64,000 bases of DNA from Lepiota brunneoincarnata (Eukaryota > Basidiomycota > Agaricomycetes > Agaricales > Agaricaceae). Location: positions 1 to 64,000 of the forward strand of contig JAEBUN010000074.1 of the NCBI GenBank assembly GCA_023014365.1, given 5' to 3'. Shown piece by piece: positions 12,233-22,795 of this stretch. The notes below the pieces were generated by a model. The model searched no databases, was not told where the DNA came from, and saw nothing but the letters and a program-made list of their open reading frames with translations. The position numbers were made by a program, and so were the translations under genes. The first letter of the stretch is position 1. Every line of letters starts with the position of its first letter.

Positions 12233-12838
12233 AATGACAGCGATACCTTTTTGGGCTATCATGTTGACCCTTTCTGCTAGCCGATATCGTGATATCTGCA
12301 AGAGGATGGCCAAAGATTTAAGACTCAGTGATATGACGCTGTCTGAAGCACGAGTACCCCTGTTCGTCGTGTATATTTAACAAGGGGCTGATGCAACTGG
12401 GGGAAGTGGCTGCTATCATCCGGGCAGGGGTGAGGAACAGGAGCCGATTGTGGGTGAAATCCGTTGTAACCAGTGGGTTGGGCAAGGATGCTCTGAGGGT
12501 TGTGGAAGCCATCCGAACGCATGCAAAAATGGGCCACAAGCGAACGATGACAAGGGCTCGAGGGAAGGGAAAGGCAGAGAAGCGATTGTGTTGTGAAGGC
12601 GATGGATTGGTACCGTGAATTCTGGCTGATCAATCAGCATCGTCAGAAATGCGTACTTAGTAGGGAATCAGATGTGAATCAAATGTGGCAGTAGATATAC
12701 ACTACGAACAGGGGTACTCGCACTTCGGGCGGCGCCACATCGCTAAGTCTTAATTCTTCATGCATTCCCTTGCGGATACCACGATTTCGGCTAGCAGAAA
12801 GGGGCAATATGATAGCCCAAAAAGCTATCGCTGACATT
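12233..12838. repeat. 145-bp inverted repeat with 317-bp spacer
   Basis: The left arm 12233-12377 and the right arm 12695-12838 are reverse complements with scattered mismatches. Shared blocks include TTTTTGGGCTATCAT, CCTTTCTGCTAGCCGA, CGAGTACCCCTGTTCGT and GTGTATAT. Both arms, read in their own sense, encode similar peptides (FWAI.L.LSASR and EVRVPLFVVYI-like). This may be an inverted duplication of a gene fragment or a degraded foldback element. No target duplication was recognised. Confidence 0.75.
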
Positions 12839-13776
12839 ATGTCGGGTGGCACTCCACTTAGAGTATTATTTTGTTGTGTAGTTGTCCCTACGATTCTAGG
12901 AAACCACCCTACAACTTCTTATCAGAAGTATTGCTATTGACAGGCTGATTCTGATTACGTTGAAGGCTCACAATCTCAAGTGAGATTTCGGAACATCCCA
13001 CGACTCGGAGGTGGCTGGAATACCAATCATCCCTAACGTTTGTTCGAATAATCACCAAGTTCTGTGCTTTCTCCCCCCCCTTTCTCATGAGTAGCCATAG
13101 ATATCTCTGGAGAGGGAGCCAGGGACTCTAGCCCAGGTTCTCAGAATTTTTTTGACAGTGCGGCTAGACGTCCGTCCAACTTATCACACGTGGCTTTATT
13201 CTCAGTAGCGTGTGCGCCACGCTCCGAACTAAGAGGTCGTAGGGTGGTGCGAAGGTGAGGCTAGGAACGTCAGTTTGATCAAAGGGAAAACGGAATCAGT
13301 CGGTCTGTAAGCATCAATGGTTCAGGGGAGGAGGGCAGGTATCACTACACCCCCTGGCTGGTGCCTTCCACCGCCCCAGGCTTTCAAAGTACGTCCGAGA
13401 ATGAAGCCAAAGGAAAGTCATACTCCAGTTTATAATCAAGGGGGCCTTCTAGTCTAGGCATGATCCTCGGCGCATCCTCGGGCTCGCCATCAACATCAAA
13501 CATTCGAGCTGCCAGCCATCTACAAGGAAGTCTAGGGCAGAGATGTGCGGTTACTTGCAGCTGAAAAGGGGAAGGTTCGAGTGGCTACTCCCTACTCTTC
13601 GTGATGGCGATGATGCCTTGGTGAAGTCACCTGTTCCATAGCCAGACCTAGCTCTTATGCTTCTATCGAGTGCAATGGCCGTGGCTTCGTTGTCAGACAT
13701 TAGCCCCTCCACATTGGTATGTAACCCCGCAGGGGGGTCAGGTACGAACCGATTTCATAGTTCCAGTCTCTCAACG

Positions 13777-14807
13777 ATGATACAGGGAGCTCTCCTAATT
13801 GCTTGGTTCACGCTCTTAACCTGTATTGTGGCAGACTCTGTAGAGTGCGATCCTTGATTTCATCTGCGACATGATGCTGACCGCTGTTCCTGGGCTTTAG
13901 TGATATTAAAGATGTGCTTGATAATCTCACCGACGATATTCTCACTGCCTCTGTAAATCCGGTATATAATATCGACTGCTCGAAGTATGGCACCCACCTA
14001 CATCGCCAGCTACGATGCCCCTGATGACTCCGACCAGGTATCCAAATGTTTGCCTTAACTGGTGCCACTTCGCCTACTGTAAGACTTCCTGTTAAGAGAT
14101 TCAAAGCGACAAATAACTCAGGAGATCCACACAAAGGCAAAACTAAGAACACGAACCCGTGGACGATCACAGTCGATCGAGGCGCAGTAATTAGTCCCGA
14201 TGAATGTAGTCTGATCCCCAACCCCCGAGCTCGGTGGCTTGGCGCGAAGTCGAATTGCGGTGCGTGCCATTATTTCTCAGGTTTCCTCTGCGTCTCGTTT
14301 GAAGCCCGACACATGTGCCCAAAGGCTGGGGTTGCGATAGGCAACGTAGGATGCAGGCGATGAAGGAGGTGCATATACTCCTGTGAGGTGTTTGCCCTCC
14401 GCCGAAATCTTGGGTAAGAAGACTGGATCGTGTGGGTACAAGTTGTATTCTCTGCTCATTTTATTATTTGTTTCATCAAGGCGAGAGGGCGGCTTGGGTT
14501 GGCTTCATCGGTCGGTCTTAATCGGGTTCTGGTGGGAGCCAAGATGAATAACGTATTTCACTAGACATGCCTGGTGCTACGATTGCAAACGGTGCCAAGG
14601 TCGACGTTCAACTTGGTGTGTACGGCTCGTCGCGAATTCGTGTTAAGAGTCCAGTGCTCAACCTGTTGGTCCTTAGTTTTCCCTCTTGGCACCGCAGTAC
14701 CAGGCTATTGTGGACCGTTGGCGAACACGCCTACCGCAGCCGGATGCACACCTGTTGTCCAAAGCTATCCAGCTGGTGTTGCTGCAGATGGGGCTCGCCA
14801 GTACTGA
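13777..14807 (+). pseudogene. secreted NucA/NucB-type DNase-like gene, frameshifted paralog
   Basis: Eight exons can be drawn by comparison with 18313-19374: 13777-13844, 13901-13984, 14038-14078, 14137-14259, 14325-14413, 14481-14510, 14565-14615 and 14677-14807. Exons 3, 6, 7 and 8 have exactly the same lengths as in the paralog (41, 30, 51 and 131 nt). The first exon encodes a signal peptide (MIQGALLIAWFTLLTC). The mature part has NPVYNIDCS, NVCLNWCHFAYC, GWGCDR, DEGGAYTPVRCLPSAE and DCGPL-like YCGPLA. In exon 5, between GWGCDR and DEGGAY (about 14335-14358), one base is missing relative to the paralog. The paralog's catalytic-type EN is EI here. Both point to an inactive copy. Family assignment rests on the CDE...RC.P..EN pattern and is from memory. 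Confidence 0.6.
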
Positions 14808-14905
14808 AGTGGAGTCTGGGAAGAAATTGGAATGATTTATTGGGGAAAGCGAAGTATCAGAAGTTTGTATGCCTCATGTACTTGTATGTGTGTGTAAGAT
14901 CTGGG

Positions 14906-15736
14906 TTAGTTATTTACGCTCAAGCTCCACTCAGACTTGACTGCAAACCCAAGCTCCTCCCACATATCCAAACTCCTCGGAAACTTCTCAATATACTTCT
15001 TCACATACTGCGTCATCTCCTGCACCCACTCCTTCCCGGTATACCTCCCTCTCCACCCTCCTCACCCTCGCTGCATACTCATTCACTCCCAAATCCAACA
15101 ACTCTGCAATATCCTCCTCATCATCCGGCACCTTGGCCCTCATACGCTGGCGACGGTCAGTCCCATGTTCCGCCCATGACCTGACCTTCAGCATCAACAA
15201 GGGCAGGAACGGCATCAGGGGTATGTCCGCAAAATGCTTATCGTAATGGATTTTCGCCTGGGGAACGGGGGGAATGCCGAGGATGCCAGGGTGGAGAAGG
15301 TCGACTTTGCATGCTCGGTGACCATGCTCCTCAGGTCCATATTGTGGGCTGAGGGTGCACCATAAAATTTGATGTGTTGCTTCGGGGTCCTTGGATGGAA
15401 CGAGGTAAAAGTCGGAGTTGTTATCAGCGATCAGGAGTTTGATATCTTCAATTTCAGAGGCGCTTGCGTTGAGGACGACAACGTCTACGTCCTGTATATC
15501 AGCTCTGGTACGTCAAACAGCTGTTTAGTTGCAGGAGGTAGGTGGGGGAGGGGTTGTGTGTACGGTTCCATGGAGGAGTGACTCACGTTTGGATTGCGAT
15601 TCTCAGCTCCGTAGATCGCATTTGCGGTACTTCCGATGAGACAGCAGTTGAGGTCTTGTTCTGCTAAAACCCTGACCACGGCCTTAGCAGTCCTCTGGAT
15701 TTCTTTCGCTGTCGGGGTATATGGTTTAGGTGGCAT
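14906..15736 (-). CDS. nucleotidyltransferase-fold protein, possible frameshift near 3' end
   Basis: Exon 1 (15587-15736) and exon 2 (14906-15491) are joined across a 95-nt intron (GTGAGT...AG) in phase 0. The junction produces LIGSTANAIYG...NDVDVVVL, the G-S-x(n)-D-x-D signature of the nucleotidyltransferase fold. A third acidic position is plausible in CKVDLLHPG. The protein continues with MPFLPLLMLKVRSW, MRAKVPDDEEDI and, at the C-terminus, KFPRSLDMWEELGF, a layout I recognise from an Agaricomycete family of unknown substrate. Near 15035-15050 the frame must change by one base to reach that C-terminus; otherwise the protein stops at EEVY. So it is either a recent pseudogene or a sequencing error. 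The gene sits tail to tail with the NucA/NucB-like gene at 13777-14807, about 100 bp apart. Confidence 0.6.
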
Positions 15737-16064
15737 TTTGAGCCCTAGTATGCCATCGATGGGAGAGTTGTTGTCAGATAAACAAGAATAGGTTATGTGT
15801 ACCTGTTTGTTCACAACTTTGAAGACAACCAGTATAAATGTCTAAATTATATGCAGAAGCCTCTAAGGCGAATATTCCTCATGGTAAGCGAGAAAGGAGG
15901 GGAGGGTGTACCGGGGAAAGAACAGAAATAGGTGGCAAAGGTTCGTTTCGAGCAAAGGCTATCCGAGAACGCAAGTGGCAAAGACGACTAAAAAACGTTC
16001 ACACTCAATAGAACCCATCTAAACATTTATCACTCTGCCGTTTCCTGCCAGTCCGATACATCTG

Positions 16065-16891
16065 TTATTCCCATTGGTATTTCCCGAACCCAGCCTCTCG
16101 TCCATCCTGGCCGCCGTTGATCATGTCTTCCAGTGCTGCAGTGGGAGCAGGTTCGGTGATATAGCGCGTCCTTTGTAGTTCAACAAGTTGCTGTTCAAGG
16201 TCGAGACGGATTTTCCAATACTGGGCTACCGCAACCCGCTCCTGTTCCTGCTGGTCCCTCCTCTCCTGCATTTCTTGCATTGTGGCGTCGTACAGGAGCT
16301 TCAAGTACTTTGCAATACCAGCCAAGGGGTTTACTTCATCAGGTTCTTCTTTCCCTGATTTGCGTATGACTTTTGCCGGTCGGGTGTCGGAGAGGTCGTC
16401 GTGGGACTCGTTTTCTGACCCGGATGTAGACTCTTGTCGTGCATGTTCCTTTCCTACTGTGACTGCATTTTTTATGATCGTCGCGGACCCGCTAGTGGGC
16501 ATTTGACTTTGTTGGCCGAACAAACAAGGCAGCTGTTATATTCGCGATTGGTGGTGTCCTGGACCCAGCAACTATTGCAGTTACCACAATTCTCGATGGG
16601 CTTGACAAATTGCTTGCCGTCTGCATACGCGTGGCCATCCGGTGCAGGTTTTGGCTTGGTCATTTGTTCATCAATTATTCCGCTTCTTAACAAATATTGA
16701 ACTCACATCCCTATAATTGGCAGTGTTGCCCCAGCGCTTGACGGCTTCCTCGACACTGAGGGTTTTTGGGGCCGCTTCAATAAGCCCATCGCTGCAGATT
16801 TTGACTTCGTGCTAGGGGAAGGTGTCGGCTCGACATCGTCATCATCAAGTTCAGTTATCATTGCCTTTGAAGTCGGTCCTGCACTTTTCAA
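16065..16891 (-). CDS. cysteine-motif orphan protein, exon structure uncertain
   Basis: Read on the minus strand: an acidic/serine-rich start (TELDDDDVEPTPSPSTKSKS), then VEEAVKRWGNTANYRD. A 52-nt intron (16655-16706, GTGAGT...AG) splices in phase to a cysteine block, CGNCNSCW ... CLVCSANKVKC, that is CxxCxxC then CxxCx6C, like half of a fungal zinc cluster. Downstream is a long charged helix (MQEMQERRDQQEQERVAVAQ), probably coiled coil, ending GFGKYQWE. Two frame changes are needed: between exon-1 frames near 16790, and after the cysteine block near 16490. Extra introns could explain them, or the gene may be broken. Such CxxC proteins are numerous orphans in Agaricomycetes. DNA binding is possible but unproven. 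Confidence 0.45.
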
Positions 16892-18312
16892 TTGTCGAAA
16901 TCGAGTAATGAGAATACTTATGCAGAGTCACACGTCAAGACTAGGATTTATATTGGATCACTAGGATTCAAACAGGAAGACCAATTTGCGTCTACCAGAG
17001 ACAACGAGTGAGTATGTTACGCACCCGGGGTCTAAACAAGAAGGTTTGATCCCAGTAGGGCTACCTCTCTACCTAAGTACGATGAGAGCCATGTACCACT
17101 ATTTTATGTAGGAATTTAGAGCGATCGTAGTTGCTAACTAAACCATAGTAGGAGTTCAATCGTCTACCCACAGTGTCCATGAGAAATGTCAAATGGGATT
17201 ATAGGGAACACAAAAGAAATAATAAACATCGAGCTGTGCACTCGATATTCAACATCAAGCTCATCCGAAGCATTTGATGAACGAGGCTTAGACGGTTATA
17301 CTTGGTTAAGGTCTGGTAGAGGGACACTTCTAGCACTAGATGGGTTTCTCATGGCACTAGCGGTTGAGAGATGTCAATGATAGACACCGAATTATGACCC
17401 TGCTCTGGTGAGTAACAGGTTTGGATGGGTATAGAGAAGAGGCGAAAACAGAAGTACGGGCCGTCTAGTAAGTCAGGGAACTGACCTTGGTTAACGACAC
17501 TCAAGTGGATGTTCTACGAGAAGCTATTCTTCTTAATGCGGTTGAGCTCACTATCTTGACGCTAATTCCGGGCAGTTGTTCTATACCCTCACCACACGGC
17601 CAACAAAGATGCACTAATGTCAGGCACATATTTTACTATGGCATTGCACCGTGAATGACTGCCAATTGTAGGTCGTGCCTCTTTCAGTTAAGCATTGCGG
17701 AGCAGAAGACTAGTCTTCTAGGTTCTTCAGGGCAAGCCATAGACTGTATCCGAGGAACTAATCAATCTTACAGCACTGCCTAATAACAAAAGGCTCGGCA
17801 GCATTGGGACTAGGACAAACTCCATATGGAGCCCATATGTCTAGTAATGTAGGCCACAGCGGGGCGGTAGGGTGGTAAGAAGACGAATGTGAGGGCAGCA
17901 GGAAAGTTAGTCTAGAGAATGGCGTTGGGCTATAGGCATTAGTAACAGGAAGCGCTGCCAGTGCCATCGCATTACCTCTCATCTGTACCTTGTACCACAT
18001 CTTAGCACGACTGCATTCGAAGCCAAGGAACATATTGTGGTTGTGCGAATGGTAGAGGCAGGTTCGAAGGAGCAATTTGAATATATATAATATAGGGGCT
18101 TACCAAGTGATGAGCCTCAGCCTCAGCGGCTATTCGCAAAGAAGCTAGAATGACCACCAAGCCGTTCTAGATGGCCGTTGGATCAGCTTGCTTCTATTAG
18201 AGCACAATAGCCATAGGGGTCTATCATTAGGTGCTTGTAGTGGTATATAGTCCAGTAGAGGACATTCTCATGATCTGCAGAAAACAGGCCCCTGCAGTTT
18301 AAGCTCCTGAAG
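16892..18312. other. intergenic, nothing recognised
   Basis: Only short ORFs without motifs. The 105-codon minus-strand frame at 17758-18075 has no recognisable feature. Confidence 0.5.
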
Positions 18313-19374
18313 ATGTTGAAAGCTCTTCCTGTCGCTCTATTCTCCCTCGTCGTTTGCATTGCAGGGGTAGCTATCAAGTGCCCATTCTCAATGGCTTGCC
18401 TTGCGGCCGTGATGCTGATCGTTACACCCCAGTGATCTTATGGATTTGCTCAACGAGTTGAGTATCAGCGGCGAGGCTCTTGCTCCTGAGGCGAACCCCG
18501 TGTACAATATTGATTGCTCAAGGTATCACACTGGCCTCCATCTTACTCTACTGCCACCCTACTGACCTCGGATCAGGTATCCGAATGTCTGCCTTAATTG
18601 GTGTTACTTCGTCTACTGTGAGTTTTATTACCATCAAACGATTTCATGGCTCAAGTAACTCACACGAACCACTGCTAGGCAAAACCAAAAAAGCTAACCC
18701 CTGGACGGTTACTGTCAACCGAAGTGCAAACCTCCGTCCGCAATCGGACTGCAAGTCCCCCAACAGGTGCAGTGCAACGACGCCCCAGACTGGATGGCCC
18801 AAAAACCCGAACACCAGTATGTACATACATATATGCTACATTTCAACTGAGTGCCTCTGGCATGCTGGTTTTTTCTAAATTTGACACGGATCCACGAAGG
18901 CTGGAGCTGTGATGAGCAACCAAAGAATACAAATGACGAAGGAGGCATATTTGCTGCTACCAGGTGCATGCCTTCCGGTGAAAATTCGGGTACGTATGAA
19001 GAGTGTGAACAAAGTGGTAAAATTCTCGGTGCTTATTTTTATTTCCTTCCAAGGCGAGGGAGCCACTTGGGCAGGCTTCATCAGTAAGTCTTCTTTGGCG
19101 AGAGGACCGGATGAGGACTAACGGCGTTCCGATTAGACAAGTCCGGTGCTATGATTGCGAATGGTGTAAAAGTGGACGTTAAACTAGGTGCGTGGTTTGA
19201 ATTCCCATGGCGATTCCTTGTGTTGAATTTGTTGATCCCCTAGTTTACCCTGGTGGTACCAAAGCAACAGGTGATTGCGGGCCACTGGCGAGCCCGCCTA
19301 CCCGATCTGTATGTGCAGCTCCTGTTCAGAGCAATTTGGCAGGTGTCGCCCAAAATGGACCTCGCCAGCGTTGA
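18313..19374 (+). CDS. secreted NucA/NucB-type DNase-like protein
   Basis: Eight exons join in phase to 211 codons plus stop: 18313-18377, 18433-18522, 18577-18617, 18679-18816, 18900-18989, 19054-19083, 19137-19187 and 19244-19374. All introns are GT-AG. MLKALPVALFSLVVCIAG is a clear signal peptide, so the protein is probably secreted. The mature part has paired cysteines (NIDCSRYPNVCLNWCYFVYC), then WTVTVNRSANLRPQSDC, GWSCDEQP, EGGIFAATRCMPSGENSG and GDCGPL. The SCDE...GG...RC.P.GEN order matches the DNase NucA/NucB domain, in which the acidic residues and the EN pair form the active site (family knowledge, not tested). Fungal homologues usually have CDEYPFAS; here the tail of that motif is changed, so activity is uncertain. 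The frameshifted paralog is at 13777-14807. Shared 3' blocks (GAAGTTTGTATGCC, TGTAAGATCTGGG) show that the duplication included the 3' UTR. Confidence 0.65.
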
Positions 19375-20051
19375 GGTGTAGTCAAGAAGTTGAAGTGGAG
19401 ACAGAAAGGATCTTATTCTCGTACTTGGTTCAGAAATTGAGGATTCGTAGGAAGTTTGTATGCCCTCCCTGTATTTGTATCCATAAAATCCTGATTCTAT
19501 GAATAGGGTACTGATGTATAAGTGTGTAAGATCTGGGGTAATTTTCTGTCTAGCACTCAGGGTCTGCATCTGAAGTCTGCTCTGCAACCACCGCCCTGGC
19601 ATTTTTTATAAGGGATTATTATTTGAATGACAGGATCACGATGTTTTTACAAGGCAGATCCACGCGGGATCATAGAGAGATTCTGTTGACTCCTGGACGA
19701 CAGGTCATTCTCGTTGTACTTGGAGAGATTGGGCGTCTCGTTCGAACGAGTAACAGACCAGGGGTTAATAGCAAGGGGATCATACGGACGGGCGGCTTTA
19801 CAGCAGTTCTCGATTCTGGTGACGTTGATCCCAAGTGAAGGTTGACCAAACAGAAGCAAACAGGATTATCATGTCCTAGCAATCCCTTCTTACGGAGCTC
19901 AAGCTTTCGGTCATCGCCACCCTTTATTCTGCAGACAGTCCACATCCTTGCCAACACTGACCAGGCCACCTACCCAGGCCTGCGTCCCTGCCCGCTTTAG
20001 AGTATGTCTCTTTTTCCTCACTCTTGACTCCATTCTCACCTCTCTCGCCAG

Positions 20052-20640
20052 TACATTAAACTCAATGACTTTAGCGCTCTCCAGCATTTTCTCCACAATG
20101 TTCCTCACAGCTACTACCCAAACATCATCGACCTTGAACTTGCCACCCACGACGAGGATCTCTTCACCCCCTCCCCCATCTCCCTCCTCACCGCCTGCCC
20201 ACGCTTGACCTCTCTCGCCCTCTGCTTCGCCGGCTCTCTCTACAAGAGCGTCGTCACCCCCTTTCCCTTCCTCCTCAGCAACTCTCTATTGCCAATGTCG
20301 GAAGCGAGGACTGTGCTCCTTTGTAAGTTTTTTTTGGGGGCCCTTTGCTCCACCCCGCTACTTGCTCACTCTTTTTTTTTCTCTCAGGAGCGAGTGCTTC
20401 GTTGTCACCATCGCTGCCTCGTGCGCAAATCTCCGAGAGCTCTCACTCGAGTGCATCACCCGCTCTGAGCTGCATGTACCGGAGCTCCAGGGCGTACTTT
20501 ACGTCCCCTTGGTTTGAAGCAATGAGGATGCGCCGGATTCTCCCTTCCCTACTCCGGATCGCCGCCCTTTAGAGACTCACTATCCAGGACACCCATCTCG
20601 GCGACGAGCAATGGGCCACTACCCCCATCGTTTATCACTT
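20052..20640 (+). pseudogene. F-box/LRR-like gene fragment, degenerate
   Basis: Leucine-rich-repeat-like segments appear in successive frames: LNDFSALQHFLHNVPHSYYP, ISLLTACPRLTSLALCFAG, then after a frame change QQLSIANVGSEDCAPL. A probable intron (GTAAGT at about 20321 to CTCTCAG near 20390) is followed by VTIAASCANLRELSLECI and LTIQDTHLGDEQW. This spacing of 'xxLxxLxL' segments is typical of the C-terminal halves of basidiomycete F-box proteins. No F-box is visible upstream. Several in-frame stops and at least two frame changes suggest decay. The region 19375-20051 upstream shows nothing. Confidence 0.35.
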
Positions 20641-20704
20641 TCACTTATTTGTTTACCAACTTTGTTAACTCCCTCTATTTCTTTCTTTCCTGCCCTCTTT
20701 CATC

Positions 20705-22242
20705 ATGCCCAAGCGCTCGCGAACTTTGTCTCTAACAAAAGCCCCCTCCCGCAATCGCAAGCAACGGTCGGGTAAGTGTTTTGTTTTCTTTGATTTCTTT
20801 TTGTGGTTCGCTCTCTACTGACTTTCCTGCCTTGTTCTATTCAGGTAAAAAGGCCAAAGCCGCTAGAACCGCCGTTACTGCACACAAGAAGTCCGCTCAC
20901 AGTCGCCTTTGTCGTTCTAAAGTTGTCGAATCCGAGGATTCCAGTAGTTCTGGTGAAAGTGAGCAACAAGATTCCTCAGAAGAGGGAGAAGACGAACTTG
21001 AGTCTTCTGAAGACTCTCATTTATCTCCTCCCCAGCATTCTTCTCGTTCGACCACTCGTTCCTCAATTAAACATTCTCAGAAGGCCAAAGAGAAGACTCC
21101 AGCGGTTCAACGAACTCCGGGTGAAGGCCGTAAGTCCCTTTTTTCCTGTAAGTTCTCCCCTGAGCCTAGATGGGTCTGTTTTCTTAGGGTCTCGTACTAC
21201 GGTGCAATTGGTTTCCCAGTTTGGCCATACCTGGGACGAACCCATTCTTACTCCAGATACTGCAGTGTATTTTCAACGGGGCATGGCACCGGTATGTTCT
21301 CTGTTTTATTCCTGCCTTAATTCCTCAACTAATAGTTCCTTATCAATCCCTTAGGAACCTGTCGCACCCTTATTCTGTAGTAATTGTATTTCGGTCGGCT
21401 CAGTAACCTGTACCTCGTTTGGCCTCGGTCGCCGTTGCAAACAATGCTCCAAGGGTAGTAGGAGTAACTGCACTTTTAGCAAGCCCCCACCTCTTCAACA
21501 GTACTTTTCCGAGGGGATATTTCCCTTCGTGCTCGGTAGCCCTGACTGCGAGTAATTCCGTGTTTTTTTTTTTTTTTTTTTTTTGTCTTTCGTTTGGCTA
21601 ACTATTGCTTTTCTTTTCTGCTTAGATCTTGTTTCACGTTTCCGTAACCTTCAAGCGTTACATCTTTTGAATGTGGCCCAACAGACCCAAGCGCGGTATC
21701 TTCATGCTCAGTATGTTCAGCAAGTTTACGAACTCGGGCGCGATCTTCTTAATTTACACACCGTTTGGGGTGGTAACGATCCTGATGTCTGGGTGGACGC
21801 AGGTATGGCTGCGACTGCTGAGGATGCCGTCAACTTTTTTGATGTCCTCAGGTCCAACCTTCCTTCGGTAGACGAGCGTGGTCACTTTGCCGCCAATGCC
21901 GCGCACATTCATCAAGTCCTTCACAAATTTCTTGGGCATCTTACAGGTGAGGGTTCAGGTGGACCCCCTGTCCTTGACCCTCCTGCTGTCGCCACTCCTC
22001 GTGCTTCGTCCCCACTGTTGCCTGCTCTTGTTGACGCTCCCATGGACGTCATTACTTCCCCACCCACATCTGTTTCTATCAGAAGGCCCCTGGAGATCGC
22101 CAAGGTCGTTGTCCCCCCTGTTTGTGTCATGGTTACAGAAGATGTCGATTCGGTGGAAAGTCGTGAGGGGGCGGCGGCACTTTTTGCTGACGGGGTTGAA
22201 GTGTTGCCCTCCTCAGCTCGTTGTCCCTCTACTCCCGTCTAG
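20705..22242 (+). CDS. orphan gene P1: basic/acidic N-terminus, cysteine block, helical C-terminus
   Basis: Five exons join in phase: 20705-20771, 20845-21129, 21188-21291, 21355-21535 and 21626-22242. The fourth intron (21536-21625, donor GTAGCC) holds a run of about 24 T and was chosen to keep frame; a donor at 21552 would not. The product starts very basic (MPKRSRTLSLTKAPSRNRKQ), then is serine/glutamate-rich (SEDSSSSGESEQQDSSEEGE). A cysteine block follows (FCSNC, TCTSFGLGRRCKQC, RSNCTFS: CxxCx7C...CxxCx6C), then helical sequence and a proline-rich tail. The block resembles that of the minus-strand gene at 16065-16891. It may bind zinc and nucleic acid, and could be an ancient Gag-like or transcription-factor-like gene; neither is shown. 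P2 follows 554 bp downstream on the same strand. Confidence 0.55.
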
Positions 22243-22795
22243 GAGTCTTTTTGTTGTTGTCTTTTGCTGCTGTCTTTGCTTCGCCTCACTTTGCTGTCTG
22301 TCTTTTTGTCTTTGTTTACTAGTCGTTGTTGGGCTGTTTACTAGTAAACTATCGTTTGTCTGAATGCCATGTTTTTGTGTCTTGTTTTATGTAATATCTG
22401 AGAGAAATACCGAAAAAAAGAAAAACAATCCAAGAAACACACAAAAAGAAATTGAGTTCGGTGACTGCAAGTCTTTTGCAGGGTTGAAGCTTGGGGTTTC
22501 AAAGGCTGGGCTTCTCCTCCCCCTTCCTTTAGCTGCTCTGGGTGCCCTCACCCAACATCTTGTAATAAAAATTTCTAGATGGAACAAGTTTCTTCGCTAA
22601 CTTCTTCACTCAATTCCTGCTTCTTTTACTCGTAGTTTCCGTTTTTAGCAGGGGTTTGAGTTTCGGATTCCCTTTTGTTTCAGTAGGTTCCATTAATCAC
22701 TTGTGGGTCCTATGGTCCCTATAAATGTTCCTGAGATGCGTCGTCTTTTAATTTCTATCGTAAAATCTTTGCATTTATTCGGTACTTATTTCATC
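22243..22795. other. spacer between P1 and P2
   Basis: Pyrimidine-rich and without a coherent ORF; it probably holds the P1 3' end and the P2 promoter. No TATA box was identified with confidence. Confidence 0.4.

Noticed and set aside
12318..12640. Overlapping minus-strand ORFs of 73-102 codons
   Set aside because: They cross the left arm of an inverted repeat and its spacer and have no recognisable domain.
22703..22795. Upstream in-frame ATG as P2 start
   Set aside because: The 31 extra residues have no conserved feature and the 22796 ATG precedes the helical start, but the paralog lacks this exon so the choice stays open.
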